Assembly: GCA_964036665.1 (NCBI GenBank)
Contig: OZ038532.1
Location: forward strand, 10,496,537-10,560,536
Reading direction: 5' to 3'
Source of the DNA: Gordius sp. MW1
Lineage: Eukaryota; Nematomorpha; Gordioida; Gordea; Gordiidae
DNA: 64,000 nt
The notes below the pieces were generated by a model, which did no database searches, was not told the origin of the DNA, and worked only from the letters and a program-made list of their open reading frames with translations. Positions 47,589 to 58,353 of the stretch are shown one piece after another. A program made the translations under genes and the position numbers. Position 1 is the first letter of the stretch. The number at the start of each line of letters is the position of its first letter.

Positions 47589-48301
47589 ATGATGCAAAGT
47601 TCAAAAAAGATTTTAAGAAAAGCAGTGCTGCAAAAATTAATAGCGATAGAGCCTAAAGAGAAGATGGAACAGTCTCTGTGGGTTACTAAAAAAGTAATAA
47701 ATATTCTCTAATGTTTTATGCTCTAAGGTTTTAGAACATCCGAAATTTAAAGACAGTCAATACATATCATTGTTTTTAAACATGCAGGACGAAATAATAA
47801 CAACTGATTTATTGAAAGCCATATTGCAAATAAAAGGATGTTGCTATATTCCTTATTATAATGTAAATGTATAGCATTAAGTTAGTGATGTTATAAGGTA
47901 GCACCTTTGTGCTTTATGAAAATGCTACCTTTGTACTCTTGGAATGAATTCGAAAATTTGGCACTTACACAATGGAATATAAGACAGCATAGCCAAGATG
48001 CTGGGGATGGGATTCCTGATGTTTACAATGACAGTAAGCTTGTTAATACAAAATTTAGCTATGAATAGATAAATATCTTGACCTAATATTGGTTCCGGGA
48101 GTGGCTTTTACCAAAACTGGATGTAGACTTGGAAGGGGTAAAGGATTTTATGATGCATATTTAAACAACATCAAGAAACACGGGATTGAAAATGCTAAAT
48201 TTCCTTATCTTATGGGCCTTTGCTACAAAGAGGCTATAGTTGAAAATATACCCATGCTTGGTCATGATTTCATAGTTGATGAAGTTGTTTACATGCATTA
48301 A
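47589..48301 (+). CDS. MTHFS: 5-formyltetrahydrofolate cyclo-ligase, four exons
   Basis: The enzyme uses ATP to turn 5-formyltetrahydrofolate into 5,10-methenyltetrahydrofolate in cytosolic one-carbon metabolism. The exons are 47589-47693, 47728-47868, 47898-48033 and 48069-48301. They encode about 204 residues, the usual length of the animal enzyme. Recognisable parts are the N-terminal KKILRKAVLQKL, SLFLNMQDEI in exon 2, QWNIRQ in exon 3, and in exon 4 LDLILVPGVAFTKTGCRLGR, GKGFYDAYL (the conserved GRGKGYYDxYL nucleotide-binding motif) and VDEVVY near the end. The introns are only 34, 29 and 35 nt. All begin GT and end AG, none is a multiple of three, and each is needed to keep the frame. 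Two ATGs open the frame at 47589 and 47592; I chose the first. The stop TAA ends at 48301. It looks intact and functional. Confidence 0.93.
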
Positions 48302-49200
48302 ACCCTGTTAAAACATTAGCTTGATTTTATTTTATTCCAATATTATTTATTTACCATGTATTTAATAAATTTATTGGTGAAAGACAAATCATAATATGTT
48401 CTTGTGATAATTGATTGTACAGCCCTCTTTAATTATTTTTGGTGAAAATGTAATTTTTTGAAGTCTTGACCATCCCGTAGCCGGTCCCAAACTTTTTATC
48501 ATTGAAATATGATATTGGGTCATAAAGGAGTGCACATTGTAAAATTGGTGATTTCATATAATTGACAAATAGGTTTTTATGATTTTTCACTAATTTGACC
48601 ACAAAAAATTAACCGCAAAAGTACCGGGTGTTTTGTTAAATTATTTCGATAGAGAATTTTTTTAGGAACAAAATGCACCAAAATTTGATTAAATACCGCC
48701 ATTAATTTCAAAAATATGACAAAAATATTAAAATCTATAAAACGATCTCGAGCTTGATTTTGGCCCAAAATGGCTAAAATTTTCCCAAATTACTATGATA
48801 CATGAGGCCTACATCCTCACCAAAAATTATCCATATCCGAGATGTTCGGTCGAAAACGTTTTGATTTGTCATGGAATGGCCCATGTATAAAATATACTAA
48901 CTGATTGTTAGATTAAAAACCTTATTGAATTTTATAGTTCTATCAAATTATTTGTATCAAATTCCCTTTATCGGTCAAATATAAAAAACTTAACTCATAC
49001 TAAAGCAAATAAAATTAGCCAAATAACTATATTTGTTTTAATGGCCTGGTCTTCCTAAGGTGCTCGCTCCTCCCTTAAATTTTTTTTTCTAAATAATGAT
49101 GATTGAAGTTTTTCTAACTTATACCCTATGTCTTAAACATTACTTACGACGGCCCAGGTCCGTGTTACAACATTAAGATAGTAGGTCCTCCACGAACGAC
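48302..49200. other. 3' flank of MTHFS; dispersed repeat
   Basis: About 48310-48860 is similar to 23690-24260 (shared tcataaaggagtgcacattg-like and aaattaaccgcaaaag segments, and catccgagatg). No gene was recognised in it. Confidence 0.55.
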
Positions 49201-49285
49201 GCGCATTGCATATCCCGCCCGTGCAAAACGAAAAATACATTATGGTAATCATATGACTCACAACGAAGGCGGTTAAGGAAATTAG

Positions 49286-50310
49286 TTGCGGAAAGAATGC
49301 GAATAATGTACTGGAATGTGGGAAAGTAACGGAGCACCGAGGCCGTATAAATGCAAAAAAGAAGAAAGGTACCCATCGCCTGCCTACAACAAAGTGGAAC
49401 GGAACTAAAGCTCGGAGTTAGAAGAAGGGTACAAACTATTCTACTGTGGGCCACCATATCGTAGAAACGAGGTCGGTATCGTTCTAAGCGAATCGTTCAA
49501 GGACAAGGTGGTGGACAAGCGTTGTTCAGACAGGTTAATATGGGTGGAGATTGCAGATCAAGGGGGCCTCCTAACGCTTTATGTGCGCATGCTCTCTAAA
49601 TTAGATGTATGGAATCAGAAAAAGACATTATGCGAGTCATTGGAAAAGGAAATACAAGGAGTATAAAATAAAAAGCTAATTATTGGGGCCCAATGCCCAC
49701 GTAGGGAAAGTCGCCGCAGGTATGAACGAAATCATATTGGATATGGTCTTAAGAACAAAGAAAACTTCTGCAAGTATCCCCAGCATACCACATGGCGATG
49801 GTTAACACCTATTTTTAAAAACGCAAAGATCAGATTGTGACTTATAGAAGTGGGAAGCATTTTAGTCATATTGAAAATCTGCTCATACGGAAAGCGGACT
49901 TATGGAGTATCAAGGCAAAGTAATCCCGGGAGAAGAAATCGCCTGGCAACATCGTCTGCCTATTATGAATCTTGAAAGAAAAGTATCTCCCAAAAAGAAG
50001 GGTTTATGAATCTCGAAATAGATACGACACGCTAAAGGATACTTCAACAAACGATAAATATCATCAAAAATCTTCCTCGCTCTTGGATGCAAGGAAGTTG
50101 CAAAGCCACTTAGAGGACGATTGGAAGATAACTAAGAACTAAGGAAACAGCGACTTGGGTTCTAGGACAGACCAAAGAAGGCAAAGGTATGAATAGGGAA
50201 TTATGGTGGTGGGATCAATCGGTTAGGGATTTCATCAAAAGAAAGAAAAATCTATATGGACGGTAGCATAAATCAAAAAAGTCAGAGGATTATCAAAAAT
50301 ATAGGGATGC
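49286..50310 (+). pseudogene. RTE-type LINE endonuclease domain, decayed
   Basis: The plus strand, across several frames and stops, reads MRIMYWNVGKV (endonuclease start), CGPPYRRNEVGIVLSESF with KDKVVDKRCSDRLIWVEI, KLIIGAQC (normally GDFN), then VIPGEE with AWQHRLPIMNLE (read by shifting frames), and finally WWWDQSVRDFIKRKKNLY with SEDYQKYRDA. This order is that of the apurinic-type endonuclease and linker of RTE-clade non-LTR retrotransposons. The reverse transcriptase is absent: the copy stops at about 50310 where a SINE-like unit begins. The glycine-aspartate of the catalytic motif is altered. Confidence 0.85.
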
Positions 50311-50333
50311 AATCATTATAAAAATATCGCAAT

Positions 50334-50492
50334 TATTAATTGCTATGCAATTTATGGGCTCGTTTTTGGTTGTCCGTCGTCCGTCGTCAGTCGTCCGTCC
50401 GTCGTCCACCAAGTTATTGGCGCCAGCTTTGTGACCTGGATATCCCGGGTTCAAGCCAGGGAGAGGACGATTTTTTTTTTAATTTTTTTAAA
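50334..50492 (+). repeat. SINE-like element with tRNA-like B box
   Basis: Order of modules: attgctatgcaatttatggg, a tccgtcgtccg run, ccaccaagttattggcgcc, gctttgtgacctgg, the B-box-like gggttcaagccag, then a T run. It mirrors the minus-strand copy at 4660-4880. Confidence 0.7.
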
Positions 50493-50499
50493 TTAAATT

Positions 50500-51560
50500 A
50501 ATATTTTGTTCTTGTTAATACCACTGATAATATGAATTTTTGACCATCCGCTGGCTACTGACCAATGAAAAAATGACCATTGGCCAAATAAAGCGAAATT
50601 TTTAATTGCTATATGCAATTTATGGTATTTTTACGTTTTTGAATTGGTTAACATTGATAATTACCCTATGCCCTCCCCTACAAGGGTATATATTAATTGC
50701 TATGCAATTTATGGGCTCACTTTCCATTTTGTTTTGTCCCGCTATTCGGTGTCTAGCACCGAGTGTCTTGTCACGCACTGAATGTCTTGTTTTGTTTACT
50801 TTTAATTTTTGATAATTTAACTAGTTTTTGGGGTCGAATCCCGGGGTTTTTTTTGACTCATATGATTGTTCTTGTTACTACCATTGATAATAAGACTTTT
50901 TGGCCGTCCGTTGGGTGCTAACCAATGAAAAAAATCACCATTGGCCAAAATGTGAATCCAAGTTTATTTTTTCGTTTTTTTTCGCTTATTATGATTGTTC
51001 TTGTTACTACCATTGCTATTATGACTTTTTGGCCGTCCGTTGGGTGCTGAGCAATGAAAAAAATGACCATTGGCCAAAATGTAAATCCAAGTTTTTTTTT
51101 CCGTTTTTTTTCGCCTATTATGATTGTTCTTGTTACTACCATTGCTATTATGACTTTTTGGCCGTCCGTTGGGTGCTGACCAATGAAAAAAATGACCATT
51201 GGCCAAAATGTGAATCCAAGTTTTTTTTCCGTTTTTTTTCGCCTATTATGATTGTTCTTGTTACTACCATTGCTATTATGACTTTTTGGCCGTCCGTTGG
51301 GTGCTAACCAATGAAAAAATGACCATTGGCCAAATTATGATTTGAAATTTTTTTTTCGTTATTTTTTGACTCATATGTATTTATAGACCGTCTCTTGGTA
51401 CTGACCAATAAAAAATATGACCATTGGCCAAAATGTGAATTGAAAATTTTTTCTTTCGTTTTTTTGACTCATGAATTTATATCCACTTTTACCGTGTCCT
51501 GGCTGCTGACCAATGGAAAAAATGACCTTTGGCCAAAATGTGGTTGAAAAAGTTTTAATT
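50500..51560 (+). repeat. Minisatellite array, about 115-bp units
   Basis: The same unit as at 44111. The four central copies (about 50880-51330) are nearly identical, while the outer ones are diverged. A second head module at 50698 with ttcgaatcccggg (about 50835) starts the main array. Confidence 0.9.
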
Positions 51561-51566
51561 TAGCAC

Positions 51567-51835
51567 TATCATTATGATACCTGTGACATTTTTAGATGTG
51601 CGGTCGTAACAGGCAATAGCGGAGCTATTGCATGTCGCTGCTTGTTACGTCGCACGTCCATTATTTTTATTCAATTAAATTTCATTATTCTCCATTATGT
51701 GTATTTGTAACTTTTTATGTTTAAATTATTTGAGATATCATTATGATATCTGTGACACTTTTAGATGCGCGGTCGTAACAGGCAATAGCGGAGCTATTGC
51801 ATGTCGCTACTTGTTATCTCGCAAGTCCATTATAA
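51567..51835 (+). repeat. Two tandem copies of a hairpin-bearing unit, period 169 bp
   Basis: Each copy starts with the palindrome tatcattatgata (51567 and 51736). About 30 bp later it has a compound hairpin: an inner stem gcaatagc/gctattgc with a 3-base loop and an outer stem pairing gcggtcgtaacagg-like with cttgttacgtcgc-like sequence (51597-51655; 51767-51825). The hairpins are the most conserved part of the copies. Confidence 0.8.
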
Positions 51836-52564
51836 TTCAATTTTCTTTTCATTACTCTCTATTTATAATTTTTTATGCCTAATATTTTAAACATTTTATT
51901 GTATTAAAAAAAGTCTTACTAAGCACGTGACTAGACACAATACGTACATACAGACATCCATATGTTATTTTAAAAACTATTATCCAATTCCAACAATTAA
52001 TTGTCTTATTATACGATCGGTTTTCCACATTTTGCGTCATATTCATTGAATGGTACATGTAAGTTTTTATTTTAAATTTGTGATTTACTTGGTATATTTT
52101 AAATTTGTGATTTATTTGGTATAACTTTTTTAATGTAAAAAATTCAATCTTTTCATGACATTTATCCATTGCTAGACTTAAAAATTAAAACTTATCAATA
52201 ACAAATTACTTCCAAACATGTTCACATTTAGTCTTCGTGTTTTGTTTTCAATACTAATAAAACTAGCCTTTATGTATTCAAAGGATTTAACTACTTGATT
52301 AAAATCACAATATCTACATTTCCTATTTCTATTATTGCCTTTCAACAACTTTAATTATTAAAACAAGGAGGAGGGGGATAGCAAATCACTTTGATATAAT
52401 TTTGCTGGCGCCTCTTACTTTCAACTTAATTTTTTATAGCATTTTACGACCCCTTCTGGCACACGTGCGTGCAGCCTCCCCCTCTTCTTTTGAAATTGTC
52501 ATCTATCGAGGAAAATAAATCATAAACAACATTCAAGTGTAAGCTTCTGTTTATACTCTTTGGA
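51836..52564. other. AT-rich DNA without a recognised gene
   Basis: Nothing supported. Confidence 0.4.
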
Positions 52565-52677
52565 TAGGGGGGGGGCGAAAGTTGCCCTATCTACCATCTC
52601 GACTCAAATACCCCAAGAGTCTAAAAACGGACCCCCTGCTTTGTCAGTCGAAGAAATCGCGATGGAACTTCTACGAT
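52565..52677 (+). CDS. Short open segment, possible 3' exon, unknown
   Basis: After a G run, one frame reads AKVALSTISTQIPQESKNGP and PALSVEEIAMELLR, then two stops in a row. Mixed composition and a GC content well above the surroundings suggest former or present coding sequence. No methionine start and no obvious acceptor were identified. It may be a transposon fragment. The assignment is open. Confidence 0.25.
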
Positions 52678-53199
52678 AATAATATTTAGTATTGCTATGC
52701 AATTCATATGGTCACATATAGTATTTCTTCTTTTATTATATTATTATTTTGTTCTAATAAACGTACATATCTATTGCTTAAACCTAAGAAGTATGTATAT
52801 CAGGACGATTTTCTTCTAATTACTGTAAATCTACAAGCTAAAAGCATAAGAAAAATTAATAAAAAATTATGTAAAAAAAAAATAATTCATTATATATTAA
52901 TTGCTATGAAATTTATCCTTAAACGACGTTTAATTTTTGATTGCCTTAATAATATTTTAATGTTCACATTTTATTTTACAAAACAATCCCTTGTTACATA
53001 GCCAGCTTTTGCCAAATTTAAAAATACTATTCTTTTTTCTCTTCAAATTTTTATCACATACAAAACATACGTTATAAAACGGCGAGTAAAATTGAGGTTT
53101 TAAATTAAAATGAATTTTCATTTATTTTTTTTGGCCAAAAAAGTGGAGTTTTATGTTGTGTAACTAGCGTGGGAGTAGACAAGGGGGAAACCCTAGCAA

Positions 53200-53445
53200 T
53201 TATCCTACCCCGTATAGGCATTCTAGCCCCTTTCCATGTTTCTCGCCCATAAATTGCATAGCAAATATGCTACATTTATCCGGAGAATAGATGAGTCGTC
53301 CCCCCTCCCCCCTCCCTCTTCCCTTCTCCCCCTTCCCCAGGGGTCTGGGGGCGGAGCCCCTAGGAGATGGGGGTTTGGGGACGGAGCCCCCAGCTGGGGG
53401 TCTGGGGGCGAAGCCCCCAGTTACGCCCGAAGGGCATATTTCATT
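53200..53445 (-). repeat. C/T-rich dispersed repeat and a GC-rich short repeat
   Basis: 53200-53330 is a reverse copy of the module at 3235. Directly after it, three copies of a 25-30 bp unit with ggggtctgggggcggagccccc (in variants) run to about 53435 and end in cgcccgaagggc. Each can fold on itself. Confidence 0.75.
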
Positions 53446-53544
53446 ATCTATATATTGTCACGCTCTTCGGTGTCTTGCACCGAATGTCTTGTCACGCATC
53501 GAATGTCTTCTCACGCTGTTTACTTTTAATTTTAATTAATTTAA

Positions 53545-54455
53545 CTAGTTTGTGGGTTCGAATCCCGGAGTTTTTTTGACTCTTGTGATTGTTCTTGTTA
53601 CTACCATTGATAATAAGACTTTTTGGCCGTCCGCTGGCTGCTGACCAATGGAAAAAAATGACCAATGGCCAAAATGTGTATCGAAAATATTTTTTTCGTT
53701 TTTTTTGGCTATTATGATTGTTCCTGTTACTACCATTGCTATTGTGACTTTTTGGCCGTCCGTTGGCTGCTGACCAATGGAAAAAATTACCATTGGCCAA
53801 AATGTGATTCGAAAATTTTTTTTTCGTTTTTTTTGACTATTATGATTGTTCCTGTTACTACCATTGCTATTGTGACTTTTTGGCCGTCCGTTGGCTGCTG
53901 ACCAATGGAAAAAAATGACCATTGGCCAAAATGTGATTCGAAAATTTTTTATTCGTTTTTTTTTGACTTTTATGAATTTATATCCACTTTTACCTTGTCC
54001 TGGCTGCTGACCAATGGAAAAAATGACGATTGGCCGTGATTCGAAAATTTTTTTTAGTTTTTTTTGACTATTATGAATTTATATCCACTTTTACCGTGTC
54101 CTCGCTGCTCACCAATCGAAAAAAATGACCAATGGCCAAAATGTGATTCGAAAATTTTTTTTTCGTTTTTTTTGACTCTTATGTATTTGTATCCACTTTT
54201 ACCGTGTCCTGGCTGCTGACCAATGGAAAAAATGACCATTGGCCAAATTGTGAATGAAATTTTTTTCCGTTTTTTTTTGACTCTTATGATTGTTCCTGTT
54301 AATACCATTGATAATATGACTTTTTGGCCGTCCGCTGGCTGCTGACCAATGGAAAAAAATGACCATTGGCCAAAGTGAGCCTATCATTGACTTATAGAGT
54401 ATCTGTTGGTACTACTGACCAATGAAAAAAAATGACCATTGGCCAAATTTTATAT
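53545..54455 (+). repeat. Minisatellite array, about 115-bp units
   Basis: Eight units of the type at 44111, started by gggttcgaatcccggagt at about 53551. Variants with tatccacttttaccgtgtcc replace the usual middle in four of them, as they also do at 44820-44945 and 51480. So two unit subtypes travel together. Confidence 0.9.
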
Positions 54456-54820
54456 ATAACCTAAAAATTTATTATAGATGGTCTAACAGACAGCCAACTA
54501 TGTAATATATATTTTTAACCTTATAACTGCATATATATTGTTTTATTGGGTTAATATATTTCATTTAATTAGATTGTTATTTCATATAAAACCTAAAAAG
54601 TAATAGTTAAAAAAATATAGGTATTAGATTCTAATTTACGATACAATATATTGATAGAAACTAACACAAAATTCGAAACCTCCTTCAAAGGTATAATCAT
54701 AGCCCGTTCTTTCTAATTAAATTCAATCTACTATTAAACTATTAAAACACGAATTGTACTTTATTAGATGGCGCGCGTAAGTTTAAATAATTAGTAAAAT
54801 TCTACGTGTTATAGATATTA
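54456..54820. other. AT-rich DNA without a recognised gene
   Basis: Nothing supported. Confidence 0.4.
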
Positions 54821-54829
54821 CACCGCACG

Positions 54830-54978
54830 TGTGGCCGGGAAATGTCCGATATTTTTAAAACGGAAAGGTATTTTAGGAATCTGAAAAGGCTATTTTACCC
54901 CTGGCCGCCCTGGGCACCTACGGGCAAAGTTTCGAGCGAATTGGGCGGGTAGTTTCAGAATTTAGCCCCTTTTTAAAA
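54830..54978 (+). repeat. Solo unit of the 9-14 kb satellite
   Basis: One sub-repeat (gtggccgggaaatgtccgat, agctatttt-like, cccctggccgccctgggc, gtttcagaatttagccc) stands alone 40 kb from the array. It is diverged from it (for instance cgagcgaattgggcgggt). Confidence 0.85.
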
Positions 54979-55335
54979 CTAAAAGGATTTTTATTTTAAT
55001 TTTTTTCTTTAAAATTAAATTAATATTATGTTCTTTTTAATACCATTTATAATTTGACTTTTTGACCGTCCGCTGGCTACTGACCGATGAAATATATTGA
55101 TTTTCTAAACATAAAACAGAACTTTTAATTGCTATGCAATTTATGGGCTCGCTTTTGATTTTGTTTACCGATGTCTTGTCACGCTTTTGTTTACTTTTTA
55201 GATAAGGAGGGGAATTGCTCTACGTGATTAATGCATAAGAGGTGCCCCACCCCTCATCTCTATTTCCCTCGCTGTGTTAGAATAGTAATACACACGCGTG
55301 TCTCCTCCCCACATCATCTCTCTCTCTTGTTATCG

Positions 55336-55530
55336 ATTTTAATTGTTTTTAATTAAAACGAGATACGTGCGGGAATCGAACCTAGTAACTCTTGAACCTA
55401 AGTCAGACGTTTAATCCACTTCTCGTTATCGATTTTAATTGTTTTTAATTAAAACGAGATACGTGCGGGAATCGAACCTAGTAACTATTGAACCTAAGTC
55501 AGACGTTTAATCCACTGAACTATGAGACCT
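55336..55530 (-). repeat. Tandem pair of tRNA-like sequences
   Basis: The minus strand holds, twice, an A-box-like tagttcagtggattaaacg (complete only in the copy near 55530) and a B box ggttcgattcccgc. An 85-bp period links the two copies. The acceptor ends do not pair well, so I read it as a tRNA-derived SINE head or tRNA pseudogene rather than a working tRNA. Confidence 0.55.
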
Positions 55531-55854
55531 GAAAATATTTTTGGGATAATATTACTTATATATTATAGCTATAACATTTTTTTTTTAAAATTTTGGGAAC
55601 TATTTGAAACGGTGTATAAAAAAAAGTTAAAAATGTAAGTATATTTTTAATCCAATATTATATATTTATTCTTTAAAAAATTGCAATTTGATAATAAACA
55701 AAGATAAATTAATTACTATGCAATTTATGTGCTCATTTTTGTTGTCCGTTCGAAAATGTCTGATGCTATCAAGTTATTTTCACCAGCTTCCTGAGGAGGT
55801 TCGTCTTCAATACCTGGAGAAGCCAAATCTTTTAATTAAATAAAAAAATTTCTT

Positions 55855-56025
55855 CCCACCTTTCTCGCCCATAATTTTTAATTAGATGTAAAATTTGTAT
55901 AAACATTTTGCATATAATGCCCATAAATTGAATAGCAAATATGCTTCATTTATACAAAGTAGAGATGAGTCGTCCCCCCTTCCCTTCCCCCCTCCCCCAT
56001 CCCACGAGGGCCGAAGGCCCGAGTT
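55855..56025 (-). repeat. Dispersed C/T-rich repeat with a ggcc hairpin
   Basis: Fourth copy of the module described at 3235, ending cgagggccgaaggcccgag. It is interrupted by a short A/T-rich insertion near 55875-55920. Confidence 0.75.
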
Positions 56026-56053
56026 TATATCTTATTATCAAAACCTTAAAAAG

Positions 56054-56269
56054 TTGATTAACCCCTAAACAATAGATTTGTTGAGTGTACTTAATTATAG
56101 AAGGAACTCAACATTTAGAAACCACCTTACTATTTTTAATGATAATTTTATATCCCGTAATGAAAATATAAATCTGATCCCCCCACTTAATTTGCTCTCT
56201 ACCCCGAATGTATTTGCAAACGATTTAAAGGAACTTGTAAGGAATCACGCAATTAAATCTAAAAAATAA
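56054..56269 (+). CDS. Possible 3' exon of unknown gene
   Basis: An acceptor-like ccctaaacaatag is followed by about 70 codons ending in TAA: LLSVLNYRRNSTFRNHL, NENINLIPPLNLLS and NDLKELVRNHAIKSKK. The balanced composition is unlike neighbouring frames. No upstream exon was found and I do not recognise the family. It could be a fragment of a transposable element. Confidence 0.25.
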
Positions 56270-56639
56270 ATCCGCGTATATAATAAATGACGCTTGACAA
56301 TAATAGTTGCGAGAAGGGTGGGCAGAGGGGAATGGGTATGTGAGTGCACACGTTGTCCATCCATATTTTGAAATAAGAGTAGAGCTTTCATTTAGTGATT
56401 TAACCTCATTAACAACATTCATATATATTTCAAGCTTTTTAGGACGGGAATTTTTTAGTTTAAAAGTTTATTTGTACGAAAACAAAGTCACATATATAAG
56501 CTTAAAACTCAAAAGAAAGACATATTGGATAAATACAGAGATCTATATACTCGTTCAAAATGGGCCAAGAGTCGGCAAAGGATTTAAAGTTGTATCATAC
56601 AATACGAATCACAAGTTTGCCTGATTAAAAAGGACGTGG

Positions 56640-57900
56640 AATATATACATTTCGGCGAAGGTTTTCGAATTTTTTATTTATCGAAGGTACTAGAGAATGA
56701 GGCAACAAGGGATAAAAATACTGGATTCCTCAGTACAAACAATTCCCACATAAATTCATTAGTATAATTAATTTCCAACCTAAAGTATCAAGCAACATTT
56801 CCGAAAGTTTGCCGGGACAGGTTCAAGCCACTCGTGTCCGGAAACATCAAAAGCGAGAGACCTAAGGTTGTAATGCTGGTTATAATCGCTTCTCTATAAG
56901 AGGTAATCTACGGAGCGCAACACTAGAAAAGAATTGCAATCATTCTGTCTCGAACTTAAAGGTTGAATGGTCTCGGGTGTGACATTTAGGTTCCAAAGCT
57001 CCAAGTCTTGAGTTAACAGGGGGTCGGAATTTTGTGTTGTAAGTTTAATAATCAAACCTTCGACAGATTCGAATGAGGACATAAAAGAAGCTAGGGATCT
57101 GACTCCAGGACACAGCCTAATCCTACTAATTTTGCAGGTAAGGAAGCTTAGATCCAATTGTTAGTGTTAAATTAAAATTTTCTCCAAAAAAATTAAATGG
57201 TCATACGGATACGACTTTAAAACATCTGGGTGAAAACACCTTAATTTTTGAAATGTTTAGGGTTTAAAATGTTAAGATTTTTCTAAAGAAATTTTAAAAG
57301 AAATCTTTTATCCGTAATAGGTGATCCCAATGATAAATTTTTTCTCTAATTAAAATTTTAATAATAGAATAGGCGATTGGGTTGTTGGTTTGAAAATTTT
57401 TACATTTTTCCCTGTAATTTAGATTAAGTTTAAAATTTTCAATGATTTTGCTGACTTTACTAATTTCCTCCAGGCGGCCACATAGGGTGGCGTCGTCGAG
57501 ACATTAAACATTCAAATTGAGGTTACACTGGGTATTACCTAAACCATATTTTGAATAGACAAAATATAGGAGGGCCCAATGAATCTTCTTTTTGGATACG
57601 TTAGAACCGAATCGAAGCGTGAATGTAAAGCCATAGCATAATAGAATGTAATTTTATTATTGTGGGAATTCTGCCAAAAAAGAGTTTATAAGAGTTTCTC
57701 TAAGAAGCTGTTAGATGAATGGGCAAAATCTAATTTTAGGAAGCAGAAGTAGGTGGGAATATGTTCAAGTGTGACTCAGGCAGTATGGCTGCTGCCTTAG
57801 ACAGCCTTTAATGCCAAAACCGAGTTCATGGGGGCTGCGCTTGACAGGAGGATTTTAGAGTTTGCACAGTATTTTAGATATTATTTTTGCGAAGAAGACT
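56640..57900 (-). pseudogene. Second reverse-transcriptase (LINE) relic
   Basis: The minus strand reads a decayed block around WALLYFVYSKYG (where QQGDPLGPxLFxLA is usual), then CLDDATLCGRLEEI with SKVSKIIENFKLNLNYREKC (about 57500-57410). That is the catalytic LDD motif and the following helix of non-LTR reverse transcriptases, here in one unbroken stretch. Further on, frames such as LCPGVRSLASFMSSFESVEG (57157-56894) and TSITTLGLSLLMFPDTSGLN continue the polyprotein with shifts. Stops are frequent before the catalytic block. The spacing resembles the LINE at 4890-6656 and it may be the same family, but the copies are too diverged to be certain by eye. Confidence 0.6.
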
Positions 57901-58353
57901 TTCTGTAGATGGATAGTCTGGTTTAAGTCATTAACCATTCTATTTGGTTTTGTTAAATTTATCCTGTTTGTTTCTTGCGCACAATGAGATTTTGGCATAG
58001 AGTTAAAGTGTCTTTGTGCTCAATATTCAATTAGATTTTTGCTCAGTAAAATAATTAAATGCTCAATACAATAATCAAAAGCCCAGTGAAGTATTCAGAT
58101 GCTTAGTAGATAATTTTATGTTCAGTTTTTTTTAATTTTTAGGTCAGTATTTTATTCATTTGCGCTGTTTTTTATCCCAATGTTTTCAAGTAATTTTTAG
58201 CTCACTAATCGAAATTTAATTTCAAAATAAATAAATTTTGAAGCGAGATTTGAACCAATAATGTCAGTCTTAGAAGAAGTGTTACCTGTGTGGTTAAGAG
58301 ACGTGGGTTTTGTTTAGTCGACCTCAACTGTTCTACTAATAAATAAGGACCTA

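Noticed and set aside
49173-49457. Minus-strand frame of 94 codons
   Set aside because: Antisense shadow of the RTE endonuclease relic on the plus strand.
50900-51307. Open frame of 135 codons with repeated FWPSVGC-like or LAVRWVLTNEKN units
   Set aside because: It follows the 115-bp minisatellite; frames on the opposite strand are equally open, as expected of a tandem repeat without stops in one phase.
51597-51655. Hammerhead ribozyme
   Set aside because: The hairpin lacks the conserved ctgatga and gaaa core elements.
53492-53922. Minus-strand frames with repeated ANGHFFHWSAA units
   Set aside because: The same minisatellite read on the other strand; similar frames occur at 44447-45232 and 54054-54387.
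55336-55530. Functional tRNA genes
   Set aside because: Only the internal promoter boxes are convincing; acceptor stems do not pair and the copies are tandem with different 5' completeness.
56307-56624. Plus-strand frame of 105 codons ending GPRVGKGFKVVSYNTNHKFA
   Set aside because: The ending looks protein-like, but most of the frame is A/T-driven and no family or splice sites were recognised.
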